Part shown: positions 19,101 to 28,683 of the stretch, in pieces | Layout: each line of letters opens with the position of its first letter | Numbering within the stretch: position 1 is the stretch's first letter | Assembly (NCBI GenBank): GCA_963834365.1 | Contig: CAWIBS010000009.1 | Span: forward strand, 310,001-374,000 | Source: CAWJAP01 sp963834365 | GTDB lineage: Bacteria > Acidobacteriota > Vicinamibacteria > Vicinamibacterales > Vicinamibacteraceae | DNA length: 64,000 bases | Direction of reading: 5' to 3' | The notes under the pieces: model-generated | Databases searched by the model: none | What the model saw: only the letters and a program-made list of their open reading frames with translations | What the model was told of the DNA's origin: nothing | Translations under genes and position numbers: made by a program

Positions 19101-19488
19101 GGGTTTCGAGCAGCGGCGGTCCGCCTTCGATCTTGATCGATTCGGTGACGAGCCCCACCGCCAGCTCCACGTCGATCTGGGCCCGCTGGTTGACCTGCAG
19201 TTCGACCCCCGTCCGCTCCATCTTGCGAAATCCCGCGAGCTCGGCGGCCAGCCGGTACAGCCCCGGCTGCAGCGCCGTGAAGCTGTAGGTTCCGCTGTCA
19301 CTGGTGATGGTGACGCGGGTCACGCCGGTGGCTTCGTTGGTCACCGTGACGGTGACGCCCGGGACGATGCTCCCGGAGCCGTCACGGACGGTGCCGACCA
19401 GATCGGCGGTCGTGACCTGGGCGCCGGCGACGGCGGGCACGAGACCGACGACACAACTCGCGAGCATCAGTGACTTCAGCGTGTTCAT
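16180..19488 (-). CDS. Oar-like TonB-dependent receptor with carboxypeptidase-regulatory domain
   Basis: An intact 1102-residue outer-membrane protein. A signal peptide (1-23) is followed by a carboxypeptidase-regulatory-like Ig domain at about 27-110 (DLVGTVRDGSGSIVPGVTVTVTN), a plug domain (about 125-235, with VQELPLNGRNFVQLATLAPGV and the SKSGGN-like VVTKSGGNTFQG) and a long beta-barrel ending in the terminal phenylalanine LQFGLKASF. This architecture is typical of the very large receptors of Acidobacteriota that import glycans or large substrates. It lies 72 bases downstream of the MR/MLE dehydratase gene on the same strand, so a sugar-acid substrate is plausible, though only by context. 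Confidence 0.9.
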   Translation of the reverse strand: MNTLKSLMLASCVVGLVPAVAGAQVTTADLVGTVRDGSGSIVPGVTVTVTNEATGVTRVTITSDSGTYSFTALQPGLYRLAAELAGFRKMERTGVELQVNQRAQIDVELAVGLVTESIKIEGGPPLLETQSSVLGTVIQERQVQELPLNGRNFVQLATLAPGVSGAGSGMRGTIMSGTRPDDLRPGTELFVNGNRENSNNYLYDGIDNNTRLTLVIVMRPNVEAIKEFKVQTNLYSAEQGRNPGGQINVVTKSGGNTFQGVLYGFLRDESLDANNFFANRAGQAKPPFRQHQFGGAVGGPINRNRTFFFTDYDGFRQDLGRVFVSTVPTERMRQGDFSEVGTIYDPLTTVTQPGGTFTRQPFPGNVIPRERWDPVTAQLINAYPRPTTPALANNLVTTPTRTQDWNQFDGRVDHSQSANDSFLGRYSRSQTATTNPYTFPPVQLAGLSKAVGLGNEDTFAGPSELLAEHAVFGWSHVFSPRLLLDSRFGYNHFNLEFTQADVVAGEQLGEQLGVPNANQQDAQAGIPIFSPAGYTGIGHSRSLPILRRERTFQYVSNLTYAADRHTLKAGFDVRRRHMGEFQTNRGNGRFNFASNITNNPANNTGGHVMAAFLLGAPSLIEQDYLLVDAAIRTTEYGAYFSDDWRASSKLTLNLGLRYELDTPATETSNTWANFDPATATVLVAGRNGVDEAAGVRTYTKMFAPRVGFAYHLTPLTVVRGGAGIFWNTPGHGGNALRLHRHVPFGPIYSFNPGNQFVSRRVSDGFPTIPALDVTLADNPSGSVIGVDPNYRPGYAQQFNLTVERELPASLLLKTSYVGNIGRHLDTTYNLNQAVPGPGAVNSRRPFFGVRPTLADVTWAVSDGTASYHALQFSAEKRLTHGVSGLVSYTWGHSIDTVGQSFGGGADGPLPQDPRNRAADRGNSPFDMRHRLTIAWTYVLPFGTGHRWLADGGALAFVFGGWQLNGLHLFQTGLPFTPTLAAATVNTGTGSRPDRIADGQLEDPTVDRWFDPAAFTTPATFTYGDAGRNILYGPGRVNVDLSLFKEFPVGQRVRVQFRAECFNLFNHSQFDLPNATIGTASAGTITGIVGTPRQLQFGLKASF

Positions 19489-19560
19489 ACCCGTCTCCTT
19501 CTAACGATTTCCAGCCGCGTTTGGACGAGGTCAGGTTGAACGGACGACACAGTGGACGGC

Positions 19561-20778
19561 CTACCAGTCGACCACCGACCCGTCCTGCGGATCGAACCGC
19601 GTGAGGTAGGGTTTCGGCTCCCCCACCTGCGCCTTGAGCTTGGCTTCGTCGATGGTGATTCCCAGTCCCGGCTCCGTCAGCAGCGGCCGGAAACCTTCCT
19701 TGATCGGCGGCAACGGCTTCGCCAGCAGATCGGCGTGCTCGTTGTCCCCGCGTTCCTGAATCAGGAAATTCGGGATGGACGCGGCGATCTGCATGCTGGC
19801 GGCGAGCGAGCAGGGACCCTGCGGGTTGTGCGGCGCCAGTGGCGTGTAGTACGCCTCCGCCATGCCGGCGATGAGCCTGAGCTCGGTGATCCCGCCCGCG
19901 TAGCACACGTCGGGCTGAATGATCGTGGCCGCGCGTTTCTCGAGGATCTCCCTGAAGCCCCACTTGGTGAAGATGCGCTCGCCCGTGGCAATCGGGATGT
20001 GGGTCTTGCGCGCGAGCTCGGCCATGACGTCCACGTTGAGCGGCTGCACGATCTCCTCGTAGAACCACGGATTGTACGGCTCGAGCGCCTTCATCAGCAG
20101 CATCGCGGTGGGCGGTTGAACCTCGCCGTGGAACTCGACGCCGATGTCCACGTCGGGCCCGAATTTCTGGCGCAGACCCTTGAAGAACTCGACGCAGCCG
20201 TCCACGTATCTCTGCCCCTCGACGTATTTGATCGGCCCGCGCCCGAAGGCGCGCAGCTGCGTCTTCATCGCGTTGACGCCGGTCTCGGGATTGGGTCTGC
20301 CGTAGACGCGGACGCGATCGCGCGTCGGACCGCCGAGCAGCTTGTAGACCGGCACGCCGTACATCTTGCCCTTGATGTCCCACAGGGCCATGTCGATGCC
20401 GCTCGTGATTGCGGTCTTGATGGGCCCGCCCTTGTAGAACGCGCCGCGGTGAATCGCCTGCCAATGATGGACGACGCGGCTCGGATCCTGCCCGATCAGG
20501 TACTGACCGACCTCCAACGCCCCTGCCGCACAGGCCTTGGCGTCGTCCTTGAGCATCTCGCCCCACCCGACGATTCCGGCGTCGGTCGAAATCTTGACGA
20601 ACACCCAGGAGTTCGTCAGCACGAACGTCTCGATCCTGGTGACCTTGATGTTGTCCTTCGGGCCTGCTTGTGCGGCATCGGTTCGCGGGCAGGTGAACAC
20701 CGCATCGAGGCCGTAGACGGCACCCGCGCCGAAGACCGCACGAAACCAGGATCGACGGTCGAACTGCATCGTGGACAC
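19561..20778 (-). CDS. MR/MLE (enolase) superfamily dehydratase, galactonate-dehydratase-like, Tat-exported
   Basis: A 405-residue protein from a GTG at 20778 placed 9 bases after AAGGAG; an ATG at 20769 is the alternative. The N-terminus has a twin-arginine motif (DRRSWFRAVFGAG), so export is likely. The barrel shows the D-galactonate dehydratase layout: GVEFHGEVQPP (metal ligand position plus the catalytic His), WFYEEIVQP, IATGERIFTKW and APHNPQGP. Acidobacteria commonly carry such exported members. The usual Asp before FHG is Glu here. It lies between a metallophosphatase gene and a TonB receptor, all on the minus strand. Substrate probably an aldonic acid; not proven. Confidence 0.85.
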   Translation of the reverse strand: MSTMQFDRRSWFRAVFGAGAVYGLDAVFTCPRTDAAQAGPKDNIKVTRIETFVLTNSWVFVKISTDAGIVGWGEMLKDDAKACAAGALEVGQYLIGQDPSRVVHHWQAIHRGAFYKGGPIKTAITSGIDMALWDIKGKMYGVPVYKLLGGPTRDRVRVYGRPNPETGVNAMKTQLRAFGRGPIKYVEGQRYVDGCVEFFKGLRQKFGPDVDIGVEFHGEVQPPTAMLLMKALEPYNPWFYEEIVQPLNVDVMAELARKTHIPIATGERIFTKWGFREILEKRAATIIQPDVCYAGGITELRLIAGMAEAYYTPLAPHNPQGPCSLAASMQIAASIPNFLIQERGDNEHADLLAKPLPPIKEGFRPLLTEPGLGITIDEAKLKAQVGEPKPYLTRFDPQDGSVVDW

Positions 20779-20904
20779 GTCGTTCGTCTCCTTCCCGGCT
20801 GAGCACGCCAGCGCGCGCCCACGACCCGAATTCGAGCTGAGAGTGCCGCGCATTCTACCTGATCTCCTCCGGCGGGCGACCGGGCGCCAGGGCTCTGTTC
20901 TTCG

Positions 20905-22263
20905 TTACCTGACGTCGTAGCGATAGAGCTCTTCGCCGGCGGTGCCGACGTACGACACCGTCACCTTGTCGCGCCCGATCTCCAGCACCGCGAAGCCGTT
21001 GGCACTCTTCGCAAAGAGCGACCGCGGCCCGGGCTCGATCGGCCGCAGCTTGCCGCCAGACCCGGCGACAAAGAAGTGGAGACGTCCTTCGGGCTTGAGG
21101 TGCTGCATGTCGTGATCGTGCCCGGCGAGGTAGATGTCGGCGCGATCGCGGAGCACCGGCAGGAGCTGGTCGATCTTGCGGTTGTTGTCCTCGTGCTGCC
21201 CGTGCGAGTAGATCGGATGATGGCCGTAGACGATCTTCCAGCGCGCCCGGCTGGCGTCCAGCGCCTCGGTCAGCCAGAGGAGCTGCGCCTCGGAGATGAC
21301 ATCTGTATCCAGGGCGAAGAACTGGGCAGCGGCAGCCGTGAACGTGTAGTAGGCCGCCGGCATGCGCCAGCTCGGGCTCCGCGCCGAGTACAGGATCTCG
21401 GCGGCGGGACTGTCGGGCTGCCCCCAGTCATGATTTCCCAGCGTGGCGTAGAACTTGATGCCGAGCGGATCGTACAGGTCGCTCCACCAGGTTTTCCACC
21501 GCTCGTCCTGCGGGCTGGACATGCCGGTCGAGTAGAAGTTGTCGCCCAGGGTCACCGCGAAGTCGAACGGCCGTGCGGTGTGGTAGGCGTGCATGGCGGC
21601 GGCCACCTGGCGCTGGGCCTCGCTGCCGTCGCCGAAATCACCGAAGGCGAGCACCCGGACGGGTGACTCTGCGGCGGTGACGCTGAACACGGCGGGCGGC
21701 TGCTGCAGGAATGTCGGCAGCAGCCCTCCCCGCATCATGGTCGTCCAACGCTCCTGCTCCATCGCAAGCGTACGGAGCTCGGCAGCGCCGCCGGATGCGC
21801 GAGCCTGCGCGATCCGCCGCTCGAGCAGCGTGAAGACCGGCGCGGTGGCTCGCACCCGAAGCAACTCCAGCGCGGCGATGGCGATCTCTGGATCCGGATC
21901 GGCGAGGACGCGACGCTCCAGCGCCGGCCCCATCCGGGGATCGGCGCTGTCTTCGAGCTCGTCGATGATCTCCGCGCGCACGACCGGTGACGCATCCTCG
22001 TCGAGCACGGCCAGCATGAAGTCGAGCGTGCCACCCGGATCCGCGTCGATCAGCGACTCCATCAGGTCGGCGCGCTTCTCTTCATCGGGCTCGGCCAGCG
22101 CCTGCCGGCCTCGCTCGCGGAGCGCCGGCGGGAGCCTGGCGACCCGGGAATCCTGAGACGCAAGGGCGACCTGATCGGTCTGGGCGCCGACACCTGAGAT
22201 GGCGTGTGCCCCGGCGGCGAGCGCCGACACGAGTACGGCTGCGGCTCCCCAATAGCGTGTCAT
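20905..22263 (-). CDS. Secreted calcineurin-like metallophosphatase with N-terminal HEAT-like region
   Basis: A 452-residue protein with a signal peptide (1-27) and a helical, HEAT-like segment at about 40-160 (DPGGTLDFMLAVLDEDASPVVRAEI). The C-terminal metallophosphoesterase carries all five dimetal motifs of the purple-acid-phosphatase/ACP5-like group: GDFGDG, GDNFY, GNHDWG, GHHPIYSHG and GHDHDMQ. It is expected to hydrolyse phosphate esters outside the cytoplasm. The first gene in a minus-strand run with the MR/MLE enzyme and TonB receptor; divergent from a second TonB receptor. With the phytase at 26.1 kb it makes this area rich in phosphate-releasing enzymes. Confidence 0.85.
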   Translation of the reverse strand: MTRYWGAAAVLVSALAAGAHAISGVGAQTDQVALASQDSRVARLPPALRERGRQALAEPDEEKRADLMESLIDADPGGTLDFMLAVLDEDASPVVRAEIIDELEDSADPRMGPALERRVLADPDPEIAIAALELLRVRATAPVFTLLERRIAQARASGGAAELRTLAMEQERWTTMMRGGLLPTFLQQPPAVFSVTAAESPVRVLAFGDFGDGSEAQRQVAAAMHAYHTARPFDFAVTLGDNFYSTGMSSPQDERWKTWWSDLYDPLGIKFYATLGNHDWGQPDSPAAEILYSARSPSWRMPAAYYTFTAAAAQFFALDTDVISEAQLLWLTEALDASRARWKIVYGHHPIYSHGQHEDNNRKIDQLLPVLRDRADIYLAGHDHDMQHLKPEGRLHFFVAGSGGKLRPIEPGPRSLFAKSANGFAVLEIGRDKVTVSYVGTAGEELYRYDVR

Positions 22264-22461
22264 GGCATCTCCCGCGAATGGGCCAGTCTCGCGTGGCTCG
22301 CCGAGGCGTGCTTCAGTCCACCCTGCCGATCGCCGAAGCGCCTCCAGCCGTTACAATACTGCACCGCAATCTGGCACAACCGCTCGAGGACAAGCCGCGC
22401 TCGCACCGCCGTTCGCCGGGCTCGAACGAGCGGCTGCGTTGAAGTGGCTGGAGGAGGCGAC

Positions 22462-25400
22462 ATGAGAGCCACACAGGTGCGCCGGCTCGCGTCTCGGGGG
22501 GGAGCTGCGCTCGCGCTGCTGTTGATCTTCATGCTGGAATCCGCGCTGGCGCAGGCCGGGGCGAGCACCGGCCTGATGGGGCGCGTCACCGATTCCAGCG
22601 GCGCCGGCGTGCCCGGCGTCGCGGTCACGCTCTCCAATCTCGACACCGGCATCGACCGCACGGCCACGACGAGTGCGACCGGTGAATGGGAGGCGCGGTT
22701 TCTCACGCTCGGCACCTACCGCATCACCTTCGAGCTGACGGGGTTCAAGACGCTGAAGCGCGACGGCGTCACGGTGTCCACGGGCGAAATGGCGACGGTC
22801 GACGTGGCGCTCGAGCTGGGAACGCTCGCCGAAGCCGTCGAGGTGCATGCGAACGCGGAAATGGTCACGTCCGGCTCCATGACGGTCCAACGCACCCTCG
22901 ATCAGAAGGAGCTCGACTCGTTGCCGACCTCGGCCAGGAACTTCACGCAGCTCCTGGTGATCGAGCCGGGTGTCTCGGCCGACATCAGCGAGCTGCTGTC
23001 GAACGACAACGCGTCGATCTCCCCCAGCGTGAACGGGGCGCGCACGACCAACAACAGCTTCGTCTTCAACGGCGTGGACGTCACCAACCTGCTCTGCTGC
23101 AACAGCCGCGTCACCGGTGCGAGCGGAACGATCGAGAACGGCGGCGGATCGCTCTCGCGAAACGTCGCCCCGGCGCCTGAAACGCTGCAGGAGGTCAAGC
23201 TGCAGACGAGCCTGTACGACGCGGGCACCGGACGCAACGGCGGCGGCAACTTCACGCTGGTGTCGAAGAGCGGCACCAACGTCTTCCACGGCACCGGGTA
23301 CTACTACCATCAGAACGACGCCCTGATGGCGAACGACTTCTTCTTCAACCGAGCCGACATCGACAAGCCGATTCTCCAACGCCACGAAGGCGGCGGAACC
23401 ATCGGCGGCCCCATCATCCGGAACAAGACGTTCTTCTTCGGGTCGTACCAGCGCACGCAGGCGGAGACCTCCTTCGTCGACGAAGCGAGTAACACCATCC
23501 TCCTGCCGAGGGCCCTGACCGACGACCGCACCGACGCCGGGATCAACAGCTTCGCGGCGGCGATCTGGAACCCGATCCATGGTCCGGTCAACTTCAACGT
23601 GATCAACCCGATCTCGCGGGAGCTGCTCAAGGCCAGATTCGCTGACGGTACGTACCTGATTCCCTCCGGGGCCGGCGGCATCAACTGCGGGAGGAGCGGC
23701 ACGCAGCTGTACGAGAGCTGTCAGGTCGTGTCCGTGATTCCGGCGACGTTCGAGCAGGATCAATTCTCGACGAATGTCGACCATCAGCTCACGACGACGA
23801 ACAGGTTGAGCGGCAAGTTCTTCTTCTCGAACCAGCCGAGCCGCGATCCGCTGGCCAACGCGAACGCGCTGACCCGGTTCGAACGCGAGGACACGACGTA
23901 TCAGCGGACGTTCTCGGTCACCGATCTGCACATCTTCAGCCCCTCGGTGCTGAACGAGCTCCGCGTCGGTTTCTTCCGCAACCGGAACGACAGCAACCCG
24001 GTGTCCTATTTCACCAACGCGCAGTTCGGCATCGAGAACCCCTTCTCCTCGACCGTCCCCGACCTCACCCAGCTCGACATCCGTGGCGACCGCGACGTCG
24101 GCGGTCGCGTCAGGTTCGGCACGCCTGCCGACGCGACGCGCATCTACGACTTGCAGACGACCTACACGATCGGCGACACGATGACGCTGGCCAAGGGGTC
24201 ACATTCGATCCGTATTGGCGGCGAGCTGCGCCGGCACCATCTGGATGGCGACCTCAGAGAAGGTCAGAACCGCCGTCACAACTTCCGCAGCTGGTTCGAC
24301 TTCCTGACCGTCGGCTACCGCAATCCGTCGGATGCCAACCGGGCGCGCCAGATCTCCGACTCGTCGCTGACCTACGGTGAGACGGCGCGCAACTACCGGA
24401 TGACGGACGTGAACGCGTTCATCGCCGAAGACTGGAGAATCAGCCCGAAGCTGACGCTGAATCTCGGCGTGCGGTGGGAATACTTCGGCTTTCCGTCCGA
24501 GGCGAACGGCATGCTCGCCGTCTTCGACTTTCCGGCAGCCCTCGAGACGGGATTAATCCAGGACGGCTTCGTCTTCGCCTCGAATTTCAATCCCGACTCG
24601 GTCCCCGGCGCCGCGGGCTTGAACCTGACGAAGGCGGACAGCACGTCGATCATTCCAGGCGACTACGACAACGTCATGCCGCGCGTAGGATTCGCCTGGA
24701 CGCCCTTCGATCGAAAGAACTTCGTGCTGCGCGGCGGCTTCGGCATGTTCTACGAGCGCACTACGGGTGCCTTCGCCAACTCGCTGCGCCAGGCTGCCCC
24801 GCTCTTCCGCGAGCTGCAGTTGGACAACCTCGGCGGCTACAACATCATCCCCACCGACTACCCGGCGTTCCCCATCCCGGCGATGAGCGTGGCGTTCGAC
24901 GACGGCGAGCCGATCCTCGTCGGCTCCAACGATCCCGAGACCGAGTTCGAGGCGTTCGAAACGCAGATGGTCTCGCCCGATCTGCAGACGCCGCACCTCC
25001 AGCAGTGGAGCATCAACACGCAGTGGGAGTTCCTGCCGAACTGGATGCTCGAAGTGGGCTACATCGGCACGAAGGGCAGCAACCTCCTGCAGTTCATCAA
25101 CCAGAACCAGGCGCTCGACATCGATGCGCTCGGCGGGTTCCAGCCTCGAGCGGGCGTGCCTGGCGGCGGATTCACCGGCAACTACTACGCGATCGACGAC
25201 GACGAATTCGTCAACATGACGACGCCTCCCTGCGATCTCTTCGACGATCCGGGCGAGTGCGTCGTCCCCGCACGAGTTGCGCGGCCCGCTGCTCGGGCTG
25301 GACGAGGACGAAGGCGCCAATACGCTCTACTCGAACGGCCGGTCCTGGTACCACGGACTGCAGACCAGCCTGCAGAAGCGCTTCAGCGCCGGCTACCTGT

Positions 25401-26041
25401 TCAACGTCAACTACACGTTCTCACGCGCCATCGACTACTTCTCGGACGAGGGCCTCTTCCAGATCGAGCACGACCAGAGCCGCCCCGAGCTGAACAAGGG
25501 GCTGTCGGACTTTCATCGCAAGCACCGCCTGATTCTGAGCTGGGCATGGGATCTCCCCTTCAAGGGCAACCGGTTCGTCGAGGGCTGGCAGGTGGCTGGC
25601 ATCGGGACCTTCCAATCGGGCCGGCCCTTCACCGTGACCGATGGCGAGTTCAGCGCCGTGCTCGTCTCGACCACGAATCCACGCCCCAATCTCGCGCCGG
25701 GCATGTCGCTCGAGGATCAGACGACGGACGGATCGGTGACCGCGCGCCTGGACAACTATCTGAACCGCGATGCGTTCGAAAGCTCAGGAACGGTGTTCGG
25801 CGACCTCGGAAGGAACACGGTCATCGGTCCCGACCAGCGGCGCGTCGATCTCAGCATCTCGAAGATGACCAGGGTGACGGCTGGAAAGTCCGTGGAGTTC
25901 CGCATCGAGGCCTACAACCTCACCAACACGCCGACGTTCCGGAATCCGGCACGCGACATCAGTGCCGCGAACTTCGGGCAGATCACGCGGACCCGCGGCG
26001 GTCCACGCGTGATTCAGCTCGGCTTGAAGTTCAGGTTCTGA
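22462..26041 (+). CDS. Oar-like TonB-dependent receptor (one homopolymer frameshift)
   Basis: About 1190 residues from ATG 22462 behind GAGGAGG. Signal peptide to about residue 33, carboxypeptidase-regulatory domain at about 37-120 (LMGRVTDSSGAGVPGVAVTLSN), plug (LDSLPTSARNFTQLLVIEPGV; LVSKSGTNVFHGTGYY) and barrel ending VIQLGLKFRF. At about 25265 the sequence has CCCC where CCC restores a continuous reading (CVVPHELRGPLLGLDED), a clear one-base homopolymer insertion. A Cys pair (LLCCNSR) lies in the plug. The gene is followed within a few bases by the phytase gene, with which it probably forms an operon. Confidence 0.88.
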
Positions 26042-26117
26042 CGTCATGCGTCTGCACCGCGCACGTTCCCGGGACCGCCGCACCGCGTCCGCCGCGCACG
26101 GCGTCCGGGAGGCGCGC

Positions 26118-27290
26118 GTGCGAGCCCCGGCTGTCTTCGTCCTGACCGCGGTGCTCGCCTGCTGGTTCGCCGCCGGATGCCGGCGCGTGGCGTCGGTTCC
26201 GGACGAGGACTCGACGAAGCCGCCGCCCGCGCCCGCGCCGATGTCGAAGGCGGTGGAGATCGAGGCCGAGTACGGCACGGCGCCGCTCTCCAACGATCCC
26301 GACGACCCCGCGATCTGGGTGCATCCGACGGATCCTTCACGCAGCCTGATCATCGGGACGATGAAGGTCGCCGCCCCGGCCGGCGCCATCGTCGTGTTCG
26401 GCATGGACGGGCAGATCCGGCAGGTCGTCTCGGGCATCGATCGCCCGAACAACGTCGACGTCGAGTATGGATTTCAGCTTGCGGGGCGCGCCGTCGACAT
26501 CGCGGTCGCCACCGAGCGCCTCCGCAGCCAGCTCAGAGTCTTCCGGATCGATCCGGCCGACGGGCGGCTCGTCGATCTCGGAGGCGTTCCGATTCTGCAG
26601 GACCAGGACGGTGACGCGGGAGCGCCGATGGGCATCGGCCTCTACCGGCGGGTCCGCGACGGAGCCGTCTTCGCCATCGTCGCACCCAAAGCAGGACCGC
26701 GCGACAGTTACCTCTGGCAGTACCGCCTCGTCGATGCGGGAGGCGGCCGCGTCGGCGCCACACTCGTCCGCCGCTTCGGGACCTTCAGTGCGGCGACTGT
26801 TCGCGAGGAGAATGAAATCGAGGCAGTCGCCGTAGACGATGCGCTCGGCTACGTGTACTACGCAGACGAGGCGGACGGGATTCACAAGTGGCACGCCGAC
26901 CCGGATCACCGGGACGCCCGACGCGAGCTCGCGCACTTCGCCCGGACCGGGTTTCGTGGTGACCGCGAAGGCATTGCCATCTATGCGCTGCCCGACGGCA
27001 CCGGCTACATCGTCGGCACCGACCAGCTCGATGACGACAGCGAGTACCACGTGTATGCGCGAGAGGGGTCACCGGGAAACCCGCACGATCACTCACGCGA
27101 GATCGCCGTGCTGCGTGGGGGCGCCGATGCGACCGACGGTATCGAGATCTCGTCGAGTGCGCTTGGACCGGGCCTCCCCAGCGGCGCGCTGATTGCCATG
27201 AACAGCACGCCGCGCAACTTCCTCGTGTTCCGGTGGCACGACATCGCTACTCAGGTGAAGCCGGAGCTGAGGATGGCGGACGGTCGCTGA
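26118..27290 (+). CDS. Beta-propeller phytase (3-phytase), probable lipoprotein
   Basis: A 390-residue protein. The GTG at 26118, with GGGAGG 5 bases upstream, gives a proper lipoprotein signal (APAVFVLTAVLACWFAAGC); an ATG at 26046 would add a long non-signal leader. Beta-propeller phytase motifs are clear: DDPAIWVHP, RPNNVDVEYGF, REENEIEAVAVDD, YVYYADE, DREGIAIY and ATDGIEI. This family releases phosphate from phytate in a calcium-dependent way. It directly follows a TonB receptor gene, so receptor and phytase may work together at the outer membrane in capturing phytate or its products. Confidence 0.88.
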   Translation: MRAPAVFVLTAVLACWFAAGCRRVASVPDEDSTKPPPAPAPMSKAVEIEAEYGTAPLSNDPDDPAIWVHPTDPSRSLIIGTMKVAAPAGAIVVFGMDGQIRQVVSGIDRPNNVDVEYGFQLAGRAVDIAVATERLRSQLRVFRIDPADGRLVDLGGVPILQDQDGDAGAPMGIGLYRRVRDGAVFAIVAPKAGPRDSYLWQYRLVDAGGGRVGATLVRRFGTFSAATVREENEIEAVAVDDALGYVYYADEADGIHKWHADPDHRDARRELAHFARTGFRGDREGIAIYALPDGTGYIVGTDQLDDDSEYHVYAREGSPGNPHDHSREIAVLRGGADATDGIEISSSALGPGLPSGALIAMNSTPRNFLVFRWHDIATQVKPELRMADGR

Positions 27291-27337
27291 TCTCTGAACA
27301 CGTGCCCGACCACAATTACGGTCGCGCTCAGCCGGGC

Positions 27338-27628
27338 TCAGATCTTTCCGAGAATGCGTTCGACCTCGTCGGCCTCGAATGCCTTGAGGGACTGCGTCCG
27401 GACGTTGCCCTGACTGCCGATGCTGAAGAGCAGCGCCGCGACGGACTCGTCATCCGGTGCGTCGATCAGCGTCACCACGTCGTAGGCGCCGATTGTCCAG
27501 TAGAGGCTCTTCACCGACGCCCCGAACTTCTTCGCGGCCTCCCTGACCGCGCTCGCGCGCTTGGGCGTGTCCTTGACGTTGCGAATGCCCTGATCGGTGA
27601 AGTTTCCAAGGACGATGTAGGTCGGCAT
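27338..27628 (-). CDS. GYD domain protein
   Basis: A 96-residue cytoplasmic protein starting at the ATG at 27628 (AAGGAG 7 bases upstream; the ATG at 27634 is too close to it). The sequence matches the GYD family: MPTYIVLGNFTDQGIRNVKDTPKR at the start, the name-giving region as IGAYDVVTLIDAPDDESVAALL, and a C-terminal helix. The family is of unknown function, with a ferredoxin-like fold, and is often encoded alone. It is convergent with the phytase gene. Confidence 0.8.
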   Translation of the reverse strand: MPTYIVLGNFTDQGIRNVKDTPKRASAVREAAKKFGASVKSLYWTIGAYDVVTLIDAPDDESVAALLFSIGSQGNVRTQSLKAFEADEVERILGKI

Positions 27629-27846
27629 GACCATGCTCCTTTCGGTATGGGCGGGCGCGCGTCCGATCGGTCACAAGGCTCCGGACACCTCCGGGCGTGG
27701 ACATCGCCCGCGTTCGCAATGGATCGGCAAATTGTAGTCGATGCACCGATGGCGCTCAGCCAGACCTTCGTCAGCCGGCACGTCATCGCCAGCGGCGTCG
27801 CCGTGACGCGTTGGCCAGGCGGCGGCGGTCGCGAGCGACGTGGCGG

Positions 27847-28599
27847 CTACAGGCCAAACTGGCGCAGATGGTGGTTCATGTGCAGGTAGGCCCAGCGGAG
27901 CCAGTCGTCGCCTGACATCGCGCCGAAGTCCGGATGTCGCGGCCAGTCGCTTCGACCCGCCCGCGACGTCAGCCGCTCCACGGTCGCCTCGAGTGTTGCC
28001 GCATCTCCAGCAAAGTCGCTCGGCCGCATCCCGCCGACGTCTTGATCGAGCTCCGGGTTTGTGGGAAGCCCTGCCGGCCAGGGCAGGGGTGTGTACAGAC
28101 TCACCCACTTCACGATGGCGGGTGGGACCCGGGTCGGCGGAGCCGTCACGACGAGCTCGCCCAACGCCATGCGGTTGCAGTCGACCAGATGACACATCAT
28201 CTGATGCGCCGTCATGCGCCCCCATCGACGCACGCTGTCGGACCGCAGCGCCCTGACGCGGGCCAGAATCTCCGTCTTGCAGTCCGCGTCAGCCAGCGTC
28301 CGTACCCGCGCTCGTTTTCGTCCGCCTTCATCCGCCGATGCACCGGAGCGGCGCTTCATCACCACGGCGGCAATCACCAGGGTTCCGGCGACGACGTTGG
28401 CGCCGATGACTTCGGCGGCCTTGATGCGGATGCCGTACGCGAGCCACAGCGCGAGGCCCAGCAGGTAGAGCGCCAGCATCCCGTCCGACAGGTCGCGTCC
28501 GCCCTGCCGACGGATCTTCATGAGTTGAGGTACGAACGAGAGCGTGGTGCAGATCCCCGCCGCACCGCCGATGAGCTTGGTCACAGTGTCGATGGCCAT
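27847..28599 (-). CDS. SemiSWEET sugar transporter fused to a DUF1569 (DinB-like) domain
   Basis: A 250-residue protein starting at ATG 28599 behind GGAGGA. Residues 1-87 are a complete SemiSWEET/PQ-loop unit: three membrane helices with the FVPQLMKIRRQGGRDLSDGML signature, normally a dimeric sugar transporter. A short basic linker (about 88-105) leads in frame to a DUF1569 domain (EILARVRALRSDSVRRWGRMTAHQMMCHL at about 115-145, closing with HPDFGAMSGDDW and LHMNHHLRQFGL). DUF1569 belongs to the DinB/YfiT-like metal-binding four-helix group; its three His ligands appear present. No start codon separates the two parts. It could be a true fusion or result from a lost stop. Confidence 0.72.
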   Translation of the reverse strand: MAIDTVTKLIGGAAGICTTLSFVPQLMKIRRQGGRDLSDGMLALYLLGLALWLAYGIRIKAAEVIGANVVAGTLVIAAVVMKRRSGASADEGGRKRARVRTLADADCKTEILARVRALRSDSVRRWGRMTAHQMMCHLVDCNRMALGELVVTAPPTRVPPAIVKWVSLYTPLPWPAGLPTNPELDQDVGGMRPSDFAGDAATLEATVERLTSRAGRSDWPRHPDFGAMSGDDWLRWAYLHMNHHLRQFGL

Positions 28600-28683
28600 G
28601 AGTCCTCCGCTGGGTCTCGAGTGTGCAACGTCCGTGTGATGCCGTCCAATGAAACGAAAGCGGTCATGTGATAACTTCCAGGA

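Noticed and set aside
22351..23931. 526-codon minus-strand open frame over the second TonB receptor
   Set aside because: Antisense shadow of the receptor start, with atypical composition and no recognisable domain.
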